Source: Ureibacillus acetophenoni
GTDB taxonomy: Bacteria; Bacillota; Bacilli; Bacillales_A; Planococcaceae
Reading direction: 5' to 3'
DNA length: 64,000 nucleotides
Assembly: GCF_900220965.1 (NCBI RefSeq)
Contig: NZ_OBQC01000013.1
Location: forward strand, 1-64,000
Under the pieces are notes generated by a model, which did not search any database, was not told the origin of the DNA, and saw only the letters and a program-made list of their open reading frames with translations. Of this stretch, positions 44,029 to 52,746 are shown piece after piece. The stretch's first letter is position 1, and each line of letters starts with the position of its first letter. Both the position numbers and the translations under genes were made by a program.

Positions 44029-45681
44029 CTATTGTTTAAATACTTCTGGCACTGAGTGTAAATCGATTCCCCATAATAACGGAAGTAAGAAGTAAATCGA
44101 TGCTGTAATCAGGATAATAGCAAACACATTCAGTGCAAAACCTGCTCTCATCATATCGGTAATCTTTAAATACCCCGAACCAAATACAGCCGCATTTGGA
44201 GGTGTTGCAACAGGTAACATGAATGCGCTTGATGCAGAAACGGCAGCAGCAATCATAAGTGCATATGGGTGAATACCAAGAGCTACTGCTAGTGTTGCCA
44301 TAATTGGGAACATCATAGATGCTGTTGCAGTATTTGATGTAACCTCAGTTAAGGCTAAAACAAGTGCACACACTAGGAAAATCATAACAAGAACATTCAT
44401 ACCTTCAAGACCCATTAACTGTGAACCAACCCATTCAGTTAATCCTGTACTAACGAATCCAGAAGCAATTGCAAGTCCACCACCGAATAATAGAAGGATA
44501 CCCCAAGGTAATTTCACAGCCGTATTCCAATCCATTATACGATCGCCTTTTCTATTTACTGAAGGGATTACAAATAGAACAATAGCGAAGAAAATCGCAA
44601 TTAAACCATCACTTAGTCCAGGGATAAATTTACTTAGGAAGAATGAACGTGTAATCCAAGCAAAAGCTGCTAGTATAAATACAACAAAAACAATCTTTTC
44701 TTCAGCTGACGCTTTTCCTAATTTCTCTTTTTCTTTTATGATAACTTCTCGTCCGCCTGGTAACGATTTCAATTTAGACGGATAAGCAAACTTAACAAGG
44801 TAGAACCATGTAATAAATAAAAATACCCAAGCAAATGGCACCCCGAATAACATCCAGCTAGCAAATGACAATTCAATACCATACATCGTATTAATAGCAC
44901 CTGCAAGTAGTGTGTTTGGTGGTGTTCCGATTAATGTTGCAATACCACCTATTGAAGCTGAATATGCAATACCTAACATTAATGCTTTACCAAACGCGAA
45001 GTTTTCTTGTGATGTATCAATACTTTTATCATCTTTTAAAGCATCAGCAACTTGTTTGATAATAGCAAGTCCAATTGGAATCATCATCATAGCTGTAGCA
45101 CTATTAGAAATCCACATAGAAAGGAAACCTGTAGCAATCATAAATCCAAGAACAATTCGGTCCATATTTGTACCAACTGCCGAAATAATTGTCATTGCAA
45201 TACGTCGATGCAAATTCCATTTTTCTAATGAAAGGGCAATAATAAAACCACCCATGAATAGGAAAATCGTTGGATCACCATATGATGCAGCAGCAGTTTT
45301 CATATCTAAACTTTCTGTCAATGGAAATAGTACCAATGGTAATAATGAAGTTGCCGGAATTGGAATAGCTTCTGTAATCCACCAAGTAGCAATCCATAAA
45401 GTACTTGCTAATACACCCCTAGCTTCAGGTGAAAGCCCTTCTGGGTGAAAGAATAATAATGTTAATGCAAATAATACCGGGCCTAAAATAAGACCAATTA
45501 ATTGAGCTTTCGAATAAGTGCGTTTATACTCTCCTCCGCCATTGCTATTCGTAGCTTTTGAACTTTCACTTCCAGTTGTTTTAGACACCATTTTAGAAGT
45601 GTTCGGACTTACAAAAAAACGGAACAAGTCTTTTACTTGATCATGCATAACCCATAAACGGTTCCATGTTGAAGATAACAT
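44029..45681 (-). CDS. SLC13/DASS family anion:sodium symporter
   Basis: A 550-residue transporter with about 11-12 membrane segments and a 60-residue soluble N terminus. The two sodium-binding SN(S/T)AT motifs are clear: SNSATAMMMIPIG and SNTATASMMFPI. Prolines and the GTPPNTLLAG loop fit DASS members, which import di- or tricarboxylates or sulfate with sodium. It may bring in succinate, malate or similar acids. AAGGGGG precedes the ATG. A 20-bp palindrome lies 40-60 bases upstream. Confidence 0.88.
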   Translation of the reverse strand: MLSSTWNRLWVMHDQVKDLFRFFVSPNTSKMVSKTTGSESSKATNSNGGGEYKRTYSKAQLIGLILGPVLFALTLLFFHPEGLSPEARGVLASTLWIATWWITEAIPIPATSLLPLVLFPLTESLDMKTAAASYGDPTIFLFMGGFIIALSLEKWNLHRRIAMTIISAVGTNMDRIVLGFMIATGFLSMWISNSATAMMMIPIGLAIIKQVADALKDDKSIDTSQENFAFGKALMLGIAYSASIGGIATLIGTPPNTLLAGAINTMYGIELSFASWMLFGVPFAWVFLFITWFYLVKFAYPSKLKSLPGGREVIIKEKEKLGKASAEEKIVFVVFILAAFAWITRSFFLSKFIPGLSDGLIAIFFAIVLFVIPSVNRKGDRIMDWNTAVKLPWGILLLFGGGLAIASGFVSTGLTEWVGSQLMGLEGMNVLVMIFLVCALVLALTEVTSNTATASMMFPIMATLAVALGIHPYALMIAAAVSASSAFMLPVATPPNAAVFGSGYLKITDMMRAGFALNVFAIILITASIYFLLPLLWGIDLHSVPEVFKQ

Positions 45682-45720
45682 AGATGTCCCCCTTTACTAC
45701 TTTCTGTATTATTTTGTCGA

Positions 45721-45740
45721 ACATTGTTATATAACAACGT
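45721..45740. promoter_or_regulatory. Near-perfect 20-bp palindrome upstream of the SLC13 gene
   Basis: ACATTGTTATATAACAACGT has one mismatched pair, with a perfect 14-bp core TTGTTATATAACAA. Its position 40-60 bases before the start fits an operator. The rest of the 45682-46093 gap is very AT-rich, with no gene seen. Confidence 0.55.
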
Positions 45741-46093
45741 TAGTATTTATTTTCCACGAATAATATTAAATTGACAATAGGTTGCTAAATATTCAGAAAA
45801 AATAGAAAAGTGGTTATCGTACTATAATACTTAAAAGAATGTTTGAAAAATCTAATAATATTCTAATATATTGAGAAACATAATATGAACTTGATGTTAT
45901 AAGGGTCATTAAGGAATATAGGTTTTATTAATATAAGATTATTCTGAACCCTTATTTGAAGTAATTTGAATATTATGATTGAATCGTATCGGAACTTATA
46001 AAATTCAGAATATTAATAATATAGGACTTTAACAATTTATAACTCTAATATAATATTCATCGCACCTATTCTTATAAATTGAAAAGCATTAGC

Positions 46094-46135
46094 AAAAAAA
46101 TAAGGAGTTGACGAAATCTTATTGTTCGTCAACTC
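46094..46135 (-). terminator. Terminator after the small secreted protein
   Basis: GAGTTGACGAA and TTCGTCAACTC form a perfect 11-bp stem with a 9-base loop, followed by CTTATTTTTTT on the minus strand. Confidence 0.88.
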
Positions 46136-46139
46136 TTCC

Positions 46140-46556
46140 TTAATCGTATTTATTTGGATTTTGATTAATAAACTCTATAATATCACCTTTCATATATGAA
46201 ATAGCATAATCATAATAAAAGTAACGATCGATTTCTTCATTCTTTAATGCTTCATCTAATGCTTGGAACTGTTTTTCTGCTAAATATAATATCAATTGAT
46301 GAAAAGGAATGTTCTGTTCTTTCGCCATATCAATGATTGTCTTTCCACTTTCCCATTTCGATTTATACACTTCTTCAGTAATAGTAAGGAATTCGTAAAG
46401 CTCATTATAATCGTATTTAAATTGAAAAGTTTGTGGAGCTTTCCTGTTATATAACTCATTAAATTTTTCATTCTGTTCATTTGCATTAACTACTGTGAAA
46501 TTAGTTCCAAAACTTAAAACACTAACAACTAGTAGTAAAATAAAATATCTGTTCAA
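46140..46556 (-). CDS. Small secreted protein of unknown function
   Basis: A 138-residue protein with an N-terminal signal peptide (YFILLLVVSVLSFGTNF) and a likely cut at VNA-NE. The mature part is helical and rich in Glu, Lys and Tyr. No family was recognised. The start is a TTG, with GGGGAGG 10 bases upstream; no in-frame ATG or GTG fits better. It stands alone between two terminators. Confidence 0.62.
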   Translation of the reverse strand: MNRYFILLLVVSVLSFGTNFTVVNANEQNEKFNELYNRKAPQTFQFKYDYNELYEFLTITEEVYKSKWESGKTIIDMAKEQNIPFHQLILYLAEKQFQALDEALKNEEIDRYFYYDYAISYMKGDIIEFINQNPNKYD

Positions 46557-46636
46557 CTTTCACTAACCTCCCCTCAAATCTACAAATATTCTTACTATGG
46601 AGAGCTTGATTTATTCAAAAAGTTTAGCTCAAAAAT

Positions 46637-46664
46637 AAAAAAGGATATCAGTCATGACATCCTT
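46637..46664 (-). terminator. Terminator after the nitroreductase
   Basis: AAAGGAT-TCA and TGA-ATCCTTT form a stem with one G/T mismatch around TGAC, followed by TTT on the minus strand. Confidence 0.75.
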
Positions 46665-46681
46665 TTGATATTTACGTTCTA

Positions 46682-47314
46682 TTAGTACCCATTAAAACTA
46701 ACAAATTCCCCCACAGGTTTACGGTAACCACGAGGTCTTACTTTATCGACACTTTTACCGATAGTGATCATCATAATAGGTTCTAAATAGTTGGGAATAT
46801 TAAATTCTTTTCTTAGTTCCTCTACATTGTGGACATGCATTGGACATGTATCAAATCCATAATGCTTCGCACTTAACATAAATAGCATTGCATGGATGCC
46901 TACGTTTCGAGCTAATTCAACATCTAAATCCTTATCATTTGCTGTTAGTTTTTCTTTAAAGCCTTTAATTTGTTCCATTGTCATTTCATAGTCCAATTCG
47001 TCCATCATTTTTAACATCTTCATTGGGCCATAAATTTTTTCGGCCTCAACTTCTTCAACACTACTCTTATTTCCCATAACAATTATGACAGCACTTGCAG
47101 TATGTATTTTATATTGGTTATGACTTAACTCTTTTACTCTTTCTTTTTTCTCTTCGTCCGTTATGACAAGATAATGTGTAAACTGTAAGTTGTATGCGCT
47201 TGGTGCTAATTTTGTTAATTCAAAAATTTGCTTGAAATCTTCTTCAGTCATTTTTTCATTTTCTTTAAAATTGACTGCCGAATGACGTGTTTTAACTAAA
47301 TCTGGAAAAGTCAT
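46682..47314 (-). CDS. MhqN-like nitroreductase family oxidoreductase
   Basis: A 210-residue FMN-dependent nitroreductase. TRHSAVNF, LAPSAYNLQ, MLSAKHYGFDTCPM and the end RPRGYRKPVGEFV mirror B. subtilis MhqN (YdfN), which belongs to the quinone-stress regulon controlled by MhqR. It probably reduces quinones or nitroaromatics with NAD(P)H. It is 50 bases after the PAS-GGDEF gene, upstream of which lie two MhqR-like operators. AATGGGG precedes the ATG. Confidence 0.85.
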   Translation of the reverse strand: MTFPDLVKTRHSAVNFKENEKMTEEDFKQIFELTKLAPSAYNLQFTHYLVITDEEKKERVKELSHNQYKIHTASAVIIVMGNKSSVEEVEAEKIYGPMKMLKMMDELDYEMTMEQIKGFKEKLTANDKDLDVELARNVGIHAMLFMLSAKHYGFDTCPMHVHNVEELRKEFNIPNYLEPIMMITIGKSVDKVRPRGYRKPVGEFVSFNGY

Positions 47315-47365
47315 ATTTCTTTACCCCATTTCTATTTTACGAATTAATGTAATTTACGGTTTTTC

Positions 47366-48634
47366 TTATAGTTTACTATTACTCTCATCATAAAATTGAT
47401 AAGTATTACGAGTGATTTTAGCTTTATATAGTGCTTCATCAGAACGCTGAATTAGTTTCTTTGAATCAATACCATCTTGAGGAAAAAGTGAAATTCCAAT
47501 ACTTGATGATATTTCAATTTTAGTATTATTAATTATAAAAGGCTTCTTGCTTTCATTGTTTAATTTAGAAGCAATTATAGCTGCATCATTTTTATTATTT
47601 AACCCGTTTAATAATACTAGAAACTCATCTCCTCCAACTCTGCAAATAATGTCGCTATTGCGAACACTTTCTTTTAATCGTATTGCAAATTGTTTTAGTA
47701 ATTGATCGCCTATTTCATGGCCAAGCGAATCATTAATCGCTTTAAATCTATCCAAATCGATATACATGATTCCAAGTATTTTACTGTCATTTGCATCCTG
47801 TTCCAGTTCCCGGTTGATTTGTTCTGTAAAATATCGTCGATTTGACAACCCTGTTAACGGGTCGTGGTATGCTAAGTACTCGAGTTGTTGTTGGTAATTT
47901 TTCTTTGCTGTTACATCACGTACTAATATTTGTAGAACTTTATCGTCTTTAAATTCAATTTGCATCGTAATAATTTCACCCCAAATGTGCGTTCCATCAA
48001 AACGATATATTTGTTCAATAATTGGTTTATTCGACAATGAAGATTCTCTTATTCTATTTAGGAATTGTTGAGACATATTTTCTGGAACTAATTGGCTAAT
48101 CGGTTTTCCAATTATCTCTTCTGCCGTAGCTGCTCCGACTAACTTTATAGCTGGCTGATTCACAAAGGTAATTTGTCCATTCTTTTCTATAAAAATAGAA
48201 TCTGGAATGAATTCTACCAAATTTCTATAACAGTCCTCACTTGCCTGAAGTCTCCGCTGAATTTCCATTTGTTCTGTGAAATCTTTATACATCCCTACTG
48301 CAAGTACTTCCCCTTTGTTAATAGCACGATAAGAAGCGAGAATATCTAATACAATTCCATCTTTTCTTTTTCTTTTAGTTACATAGTAAGGAATATCATT
48401 GCCTTCTTTAAAAGAAGATAACAATTGTTTATGCTCCTCATCTGTCATATTAGAGAAAAATGGAAAACAATTATGTTTATTAAAATCTTCTTGTACCCAC
48501 CCTAAGATTGATGTAAAAGCAGGATTAGCAGAAAGTATTCGTCCATCATAACCTATTGTGAAAATAGCATCATTTGTATTATTCCATACTAGTTTTAATA
48601 TATTTTGATCGATATTTGTTTGTCTTGTTGTCAC
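47366..48634 (-). CDS. Diguanylate cyclase with two PAS domains
   Basis: A 422-residue cytoplasmic sensor. PAS domains cover about residues 8-125 and 130-250, and a GGDEF domain covers about 255-420. The active site GGDEF is intact. An RNSD placed five residues before it matches the inhibitory RxxD I-site. It should make cyclic di-GMP from two GTP in response to a PAS-sensed signal. The start is GTG with GGGAGG seven bases upstream. An intrinsic terminator lies only 30 bases ahead of the start. Confidence 0.9.
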   Translation of the reverse strand: MTTRQTNIDQNILKLVWNNTNDAIFTIGYDGRILSANPAFTSILGWVQEDFNKHNCFPFFSNMTDEEHKQLLSSFKEGNDIPYYVTKRKRKDGIVLDILASYRAINKGEVLAVGMYKDFTEQMEIQRRLQASEDCYRNLVEFIPDSIFIEKNGQITFVNQPAIKLVGAATAEEIIGKPISQLVPENMSQQFLNRIRESSLSNKPIIEQIYRFDGTHIWGEIITMQIEFKDDKVLQILVRDVTAKKNYQQQLEYLAYHDPLTGLSNRRYFTEQINRELEQDANDSKILGIMYIDLDRFKAINDSLGHEIGDQLLKQFAIRLKESVRNSDIICRVGGDEFLVLLNGLNNKNDAAIIASKLNNESKKPFIINNTKIEISSSIGISLFPQDGIDSKKLIQRSDEALYKAKITRNTYQFYDESNSKL

Positions 48635-48660
48635 CTATAAACCTCCCCGTGTAGCTCGGT

Positions 48661-48691
48661 AAAAAAGGCTAATCGAAGTATACGATTAGCC
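48661..48691 (-). terminator. Intrinsic terminator in the leader of the GGDEF gene
   Basis: GGCTAATCG and CGATTAGCC are perfect 9-bp arms around TATACTT, followed by six T on the minus strand, about 30 bases before the GGDEF start. A second copy of GGCTAATCG lies at 48742-48750 and could compete for the same 3' arm. It may be an attenuator or a leftover of a lost upstream gene. Confidence 0.8.
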
Positions 48692-48780
48692 TATATGATT
48701 GAAGTAGTACCTTGATAATGGTTTTTAGACCAATTAAAACTCGATTAGCCCTACCCTTGCTTCAATATTTGTTTGTTTTG

Positions 48781-48926
48781 ATTATAGATATCTCAAATTC
48801 GAGATATAAACCGAAAAAATAGTTGTTTGCTTGTTGAATTCAAGTGAATAGTGTACGGACTGTTCCCTTGAAATCGAAAGTCTCTAATTCGAGATAAATT
48901 TAACATAATTACATATCAGCTGTCAA
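48781..48926 (-). promoter_or_regulatory. Two MhqR-like operators with promoters
   Basis: Operator 1, ATATCTCAAATTCGAGATAT (48788-48807), has one mismatched pair and lies just upstream of a TATAAT (48781-48786, minus strand). Operator 2 (48880-48896) reads TATCTCGAATTAGAGAC on the minus strand. It lies just after a promoter with TTGACA (48921-48926), a 17-base spacer and TTAAAT (48898-48903). Both fit the MhqR box as recalled for B. subtilis, tATCTcgaAtTCgAGATa. The rest of 48692-49001 shows no gene. Confidence 0.7.
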
Positions 48927-49001
48927 TATTTGCACATAGTATCCTTGAGAGGACTTACGGTGTACCATAACCTCACTGTTTTCCCCCAACAGAAACCAAA
49001 G

Positions 49002-49032
49002 AAAAGGGATTAATCCAAAAGGATCAATCCCT
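49002..49032 (-). terminator. Terminator after the phosphotransferase gene
   Basis: AGGGATTGATCC and GGATTAATCCCT form a 12-bp stem with a TTTT loop, followed by TTTTC on the minus strand. Confidence 0.85.
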
Positions 49033-49076
49033 ATTTGATATTTTACAAGAAAATAGATTTATGTAATCTCATTTCT

Positions 49077-49907
49077 CTAAAGTCTTTCTCTTATTTCATT
49101 CACTAGTAACTGTTTTTCTTCCTCCGAAATCGCATCTGCATAAAGTTTGCGAACTGCAATTGGAAGGATCCAGGGATCAATGTCATTGTAGGTGACCCCC
49201 GTACGCACTGTATACTCATTCATAAATACTTCTATGATTGTTTCTCTAACGGACTCAAATATACTAACAATACTTTGTGGAGTATCAGATGGGAGTATTG
49301 CAAATTTTATCATGACGATAAATTCAGCTACATCTGCCTCTGGATTTCCGATTGTTGCATCATTCCAATCAATTAATACAAGCTCGTCATTACGAACAAT
49401 TAAATTATTTGGATTAGGATCCCCGTGACAGATTTGTTGTTTTAGAGGTAATTGGTCTAAAATTTTTAATACACTCGTCTTTTCTTCATCACTTAAATAT
49501 TTAATATTCAATATTTGCCACTTTAATAGTTCCCTTTGTGGTCGCAATTCAACATGTTGTAGTTCATGTATTTCACTTAATAAACGAGCGGTATTTTGAA
49601 CATCGCTCAAATCAATGCGAGGCTGAGGATTATTCATTTGCTTTATAAAACTTTTGAATAACCGCTCTTTTATTGTCTTTCCAACAATTCTTTCAAATAT
49701 AATTCCAGGGCGATTATTAACTTCTATTATTTCAATAGGCTGTGGAACGGAAAGTCCTAAATTCCAAGCAATAAAGTTATTCTTAAATTCTCTCTGAATG
49801 TCTGATAGTTTGGTATTGGGTTTTGCCAATTTAAGAATTTTACTTTTACCTTCCCACTCAAATACTTCGGAAGTTCCACCTTCACCTATTTTCCTACCTA
49901 GACTCAT
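49077..49907 (-). CDS. Aminoglycoside phosphotransferase/choline kinase-like protein
   Basis: A 276-residue APH-fold kinase. The catalytic Brenner motif CHGDPNPNNLIV and the metal-binding LIDWNDA are intact. An N-terminal GEGGTSEVFEW glycine loop binds ATP. The substrate is uncertain: homologues phosphorylate aminoglycosides, choline or sugars. It follows the Nudix gene by 12 bases as a two-gene operon. AAGGGGG precedes the ATG. Confidence 0.82.
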   Translation of the reverse strand: MSLGRKIGEGGTSEVFEWEGKSKILKLAKPNTKLSDIQREFKNNFIAWNLGLSVPQPIEIIEVNNRPGIIFERIVGKTIKERLFKSFIKQMNNPQPRIDLSDVQNTARLLSEIHELQHVELRPQRELLKWQILNIKYLSDEEKTSVLKILDQLPLKQQICHGDPNPNNLIVRNDELVLIDWNDATIGNPEADVAEFIVMIKFAILPSDTPQSIVSIFESVRETIIEVFMNEYTVRTGVTYNDIDPWILPIAVRKLYADAISEEEKQLLVNEIRERL

Positions 49908-49919
49908 TGAATCCCCCTT

Positions 49920-50369
49920 TTAGAAGAATTGTGAAAAATGGTTAATCAAGTTTTTAATTAAAGGATTCAGCCCCTCAGGTAATTCATTAATTTTGAAAAA
50001 CTTAGCTTCTGTAGTTTCCAAACCATCTGCCTTCAATGATCCACCTTTAATTTCTCTTGAAACATAGGCGATAGTTACAGGATAGAATTCATCGCCATTA
50101 GGTAGTTTTACAAAGTGTTCTTTTCCTGAAAAAACTCCTACTAAATTAAGTTTGCCTACTTCGATTCCTGTTTCCTCTAATACTTCTCTTCTACCAGCTT
50201 CTTCAGTAGATTCACCCAATTCCATAAATCCTCCAGGAACGCCCCACTGTCCTACTTTTCGTTTTTGCAATAAAATTTCACCAGATTCATTTATTACAGC
50301 CAACGCTACACCAACAAGAATGAGCGGCTGATTGCCCACAACTTTTCGAAGGTTTTCAATATATCCCAT
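49920..50369 (-). CDS. Nudix hydrolase
   Basis: A 149-residue Nudix protein. The Nudix box GX5EX7REUXEEXGU is complete (GGFMELGESTEEAGRREV, continued by LEETGIEVG). The family hydrolyses nucleoside diphosphates linked to another group; the substrate is not evident. GGGAGG precedes the ATG. It leads a two-gene operon with the phosphotransferase. Confidence 0.9.
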   Translation of the reverse strand: MGYIENLRKVVGNQPLILVGVALAVINESGEILLQKRKVGQWGVPGGFMELGESTEEAGRREVLEETGIEVGKLNLVGVFSGKEHFVKLPNGDEFYPVTIAYVSREIKGGSLKADGLETTEAKFFKINELPEGLNPLIKNLINHFSQFF

Positions 50370-50454
50370 AAATATCCTCCCATAGAAAATTACTTATAGA
50401 TGTATATTTCTAGAAGCAATAAAAATCCCCTTTATATTCCTAATTCATGAATAG

Positions 50455-50488
50455 AAAAAAGGCATCAACTCATTGTAGAGTCAATGCC
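50455..50488 (-). terminator. Terminator after the MarR/GNAT operon
   Basis: GGCATTGACTC and GAGTTGATGCC form an 11-bp stem with one G-T pair, followed by TTTTTT on the minus strand. Confidence 0.85.
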
Positions 50489-50521
50489 CTGTAACTATTA
50501 CTAAAAATTCACTCATTTAAG

Positions 50522-51040
<519 letters not shown>

Positions 51041-51061
51041 TTACTAGCGCTCCTTAACATT

Positions 51062-51514
51062 TTAATAAATTCTCTTGTTACCCTTTTTTACGAATTCCCA
51101 GTCTACTTCTACATTCTTTCGAATTCGTTGAAGAAGTTGGAGAATGGTCCTTGCTTCTTCTTCTGAGAATCCAGATAGTGCCACATTGTTCGAGTGGTCA
51201 TTTTCCCTTTTAATAAATGGATAGACTTGGTTTCCTTTTTCGGTAGGGAATAGTTTTTTAATTTTTTTATTTTGTTCATCGTCTTTCTTTTCAATAAAGC
51301 CATTCATTTCGAGTTTTTTAATGGCTCGCGCAGTTGTAGTGCGATCTACTTTTATCAATTCAGCTAACTTTTCCTGAATGATTCCCGGGTTTTCACAAAT
51401 TCGCACAAGGTATAAATATTGTCCTTTAGTGAGGTCGAATTCCTTGAATTCGATATTACTAATTGAATCAAGTGCCCTTGCAATCATCCCGATTTCACGG
51501 AGAATATCTTGCAT
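51062..51514 (-). CDS. MarR-family transcriptional regulator
   Basis: A 150-residue winged-helix repressor. The recognition region LAELIKVDRTTTARAIKKLE and the wing (KKDDEQNKKIKKLF) are typical. It is the first gene of an operon with a GNAT acetyltransferase. Its promoter spacer is filled by an 18-bp near-palindrome, so autorepression is likely. AAAGGAG precedes the ATG. The ligand is unknown. Confidence 0.9.
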   Translation of the reverse strand: MQDILREIGMIARALDSISNIEFKEFDLTKGQYLYLVRICENPGIIQEKLAELIKVDRTTTARAIKKLEMNGFIEKKDDEQNKKIKKLFPTEKGNQVYPFIKRENDHSNNVALSGFSEEEARTILQLLQRIRKNVEVDWEFVKKGNKRIY

Positions 51515-51540
51515 ATTGTACTCCTTTGAATGTGATTTTA

Positions 51541-51596
51541 TTGTAAATACAACAATGTTATGGATTAAATTTACAACAATTATGTTGCATTTGCAA
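51541..51596 (-). promoter_or_regulatory. MarR operon promoter with operator in the spacer
   Basis: TTGCAA (51591-51596) and TAAATT (51568-51573) are 17 bases apart on the minus strand. The dyad TACAACAATTATGTTGCA (51572-51589), with CAACA/TGTTG arms, fills the spacer. A second smaller palindrome, TTGTA-AA-TACAA (51541-51552), lies downstream of the start point. This is the expected layout for MarR autorepression. Confidence 0.7.
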
Positions 51597-51622
51597 TATA
51601 ATTAGGATTAAATTTTAGTTAT

Positions 51623-51769
51623 GAGCGACTTTATTGGGGATATGAGCAACTTTGAAGTGAATACGAGCGACTTTGAAGTGAATACGAGCGACTTTGGACC
51701 GGAATTGAGCAACTTTCGAAGAGATACGAGCAACTTTTGCCTAGATATGATCAAGTGGTAATTTTTAGC
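51623..51769. repeat. Tandem array, exact 21-bp period, seven units
   Basis: GAGCGACTTT or GAGCAACTTT recurs at 51623, 51644, 51665, 51686, 51707 and 51728, with a decayed GATC unit at 51749, always 21 bases apart. The second half of each unit (for example GAAGTGAATAC) varies. It lies in the 387-base gap 51515-51901 between the MarR promoter and the VOC gene terminator, and no coding frame with a ribosome site runs through it. Confidence 0.88.
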
Positions 51770-51855
51770 CCTCGAGAAGCGGTCTCGTAGACACTATTTC
51801 GTATTTCTTGATTTTTTTATCCTTGAAAAGCAGTATTTAAATGCGTCAAAAGATC

Positions 51856-51881
51856 AAAAAGAGATGCCTAAAGCACCTCTT
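51856..51881 (-). terminator. Terminator after the VOC gene
   Basis: AAGAGGTGC and GGCATCTCTT form a 9-bp stem with one G-U pair and a TTTA loop, followed by TTT on the minus strand. Confidence 0.75.
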
Positions 51882-51901
51882 ACCGGAATTAGATTTTATT
51901 T

Positions 51902-52366
51902 TTATCTCACACTACCAACTAAATTCTCCCACTCTTCGAATGAGAGCTTGTCAGTTATATGTTTTAATTCATCAGGAACATCAATGTAACACATTAACTC
52001 TAAACTATTTCCATCAGGATCGTTAAAATATACCGATGCATTTCCTTGATCCGGTCTTATGAAAGGCTGAATGGATGTCCGTCCACCAAATGGAACAGCT
52101 TCAACTTGGATCGATTCAAGCCATGTTAATGATTGTTTTAAATCCTCATAGTCAACTCGAAATGCAATATGTCGTAAAGATGGATGATAAGGTGTTTGGT
52201 GTTCTTCCCCTACCCATAGGCCAATCCAACTAATCCCTTCTTCGATCCAGAAAAAAGCGGTATCTTCATCACGCCAAGCAAACCAAAACCCTAGTTTTTT
52301 ATAAAATTCTATGGATCTTTCTAAATTACTTACTGGTAAATGGGCTTCATATAATCCTTTAATCAT
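51902..52366 (-). CDS. VOC-family (glyoxalase/dioxygenase fold) protein
   Basis: A 154-residue vicinal-oxygen-chelate protein made of two beta-alpha-beta-beta-beta units. EAHLPVSNLERSIEFYKKLGF is cut here to HLPVSNLERS, and the late NDPDGNSLELM is the usual metal/ligand strand. It could be a resistance protein, a glyoxalase-like enzyme or a dioxygenase. AAAGGGGG fixes the ATG ending at 52366 over a TTG two codons earlier. It is divergent from the HTH/F1-beta gene. Confidence 0.85.
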   Translation of the reverse strand: MIKGLYEAHLPVSNLERSIEFYKKLGFWFAWRDEDTAFFWIEEGISWIGLWVGEEHQTPYHPSLRHIAFRVDYEDLKQSLTWLESIQVEAVPFGGRTSIQPFIRPDQGNASVYFNDPDGNSLELMCYIDVPDELKHITDKLSFEEWENLVGSVR

Positions 52367-52678
52367 TAACAATACCCCCTTTATTAAATAATACCAATAT
52401 CAATGATTATTTTGTTTCGTAAAAAAGTAGTAGAAAAAAGCCATCCATTTGAAATGAACGACCTACGTTTTTCTTTATCTTTCGGAGTACGAGAGCCCCC
52501 AATATTGTGCTAGGTGTACTTTACAATTCTTTTTTACATTTGACCATTAAAAAATTAATGGATGGCTTATTTATGCAAACAATTTTACATTGGATAAATC
52601 CCTTAATCCACTTTCTTGCTTTGAAAACTTAATCACAACCGCCACAATTATTCTCAAGCGTAATAAAAATTATATTTA

Positions 52679-52721
52679 GGTGTAATTTCCTATTGCATTA
52701 CACCGTAATTTTATTTACTAT
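52679..52721 (+). promoter_or_regulatory. Promoter and dyad upstream of the HTH/F1-beta chimera
   Basis: TTGCAT (52693-52698) and TACTAT (52716-52721) are 17 bases apart. GGTGTAAT (52679-52686) and ATTACACC (52697-52704) form a perfect 8-bp inverted repeat with a 10-base spacer that overlaps the -35. It is a good candidate site for autoregulation by the downstream HTH protein. The rest of the 52367-52746 gap shows no gene. Confidence 0.6.
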
Positions 52722-52746
52722 TTAAAGTAAGTAAAGGAGGGAAGTT

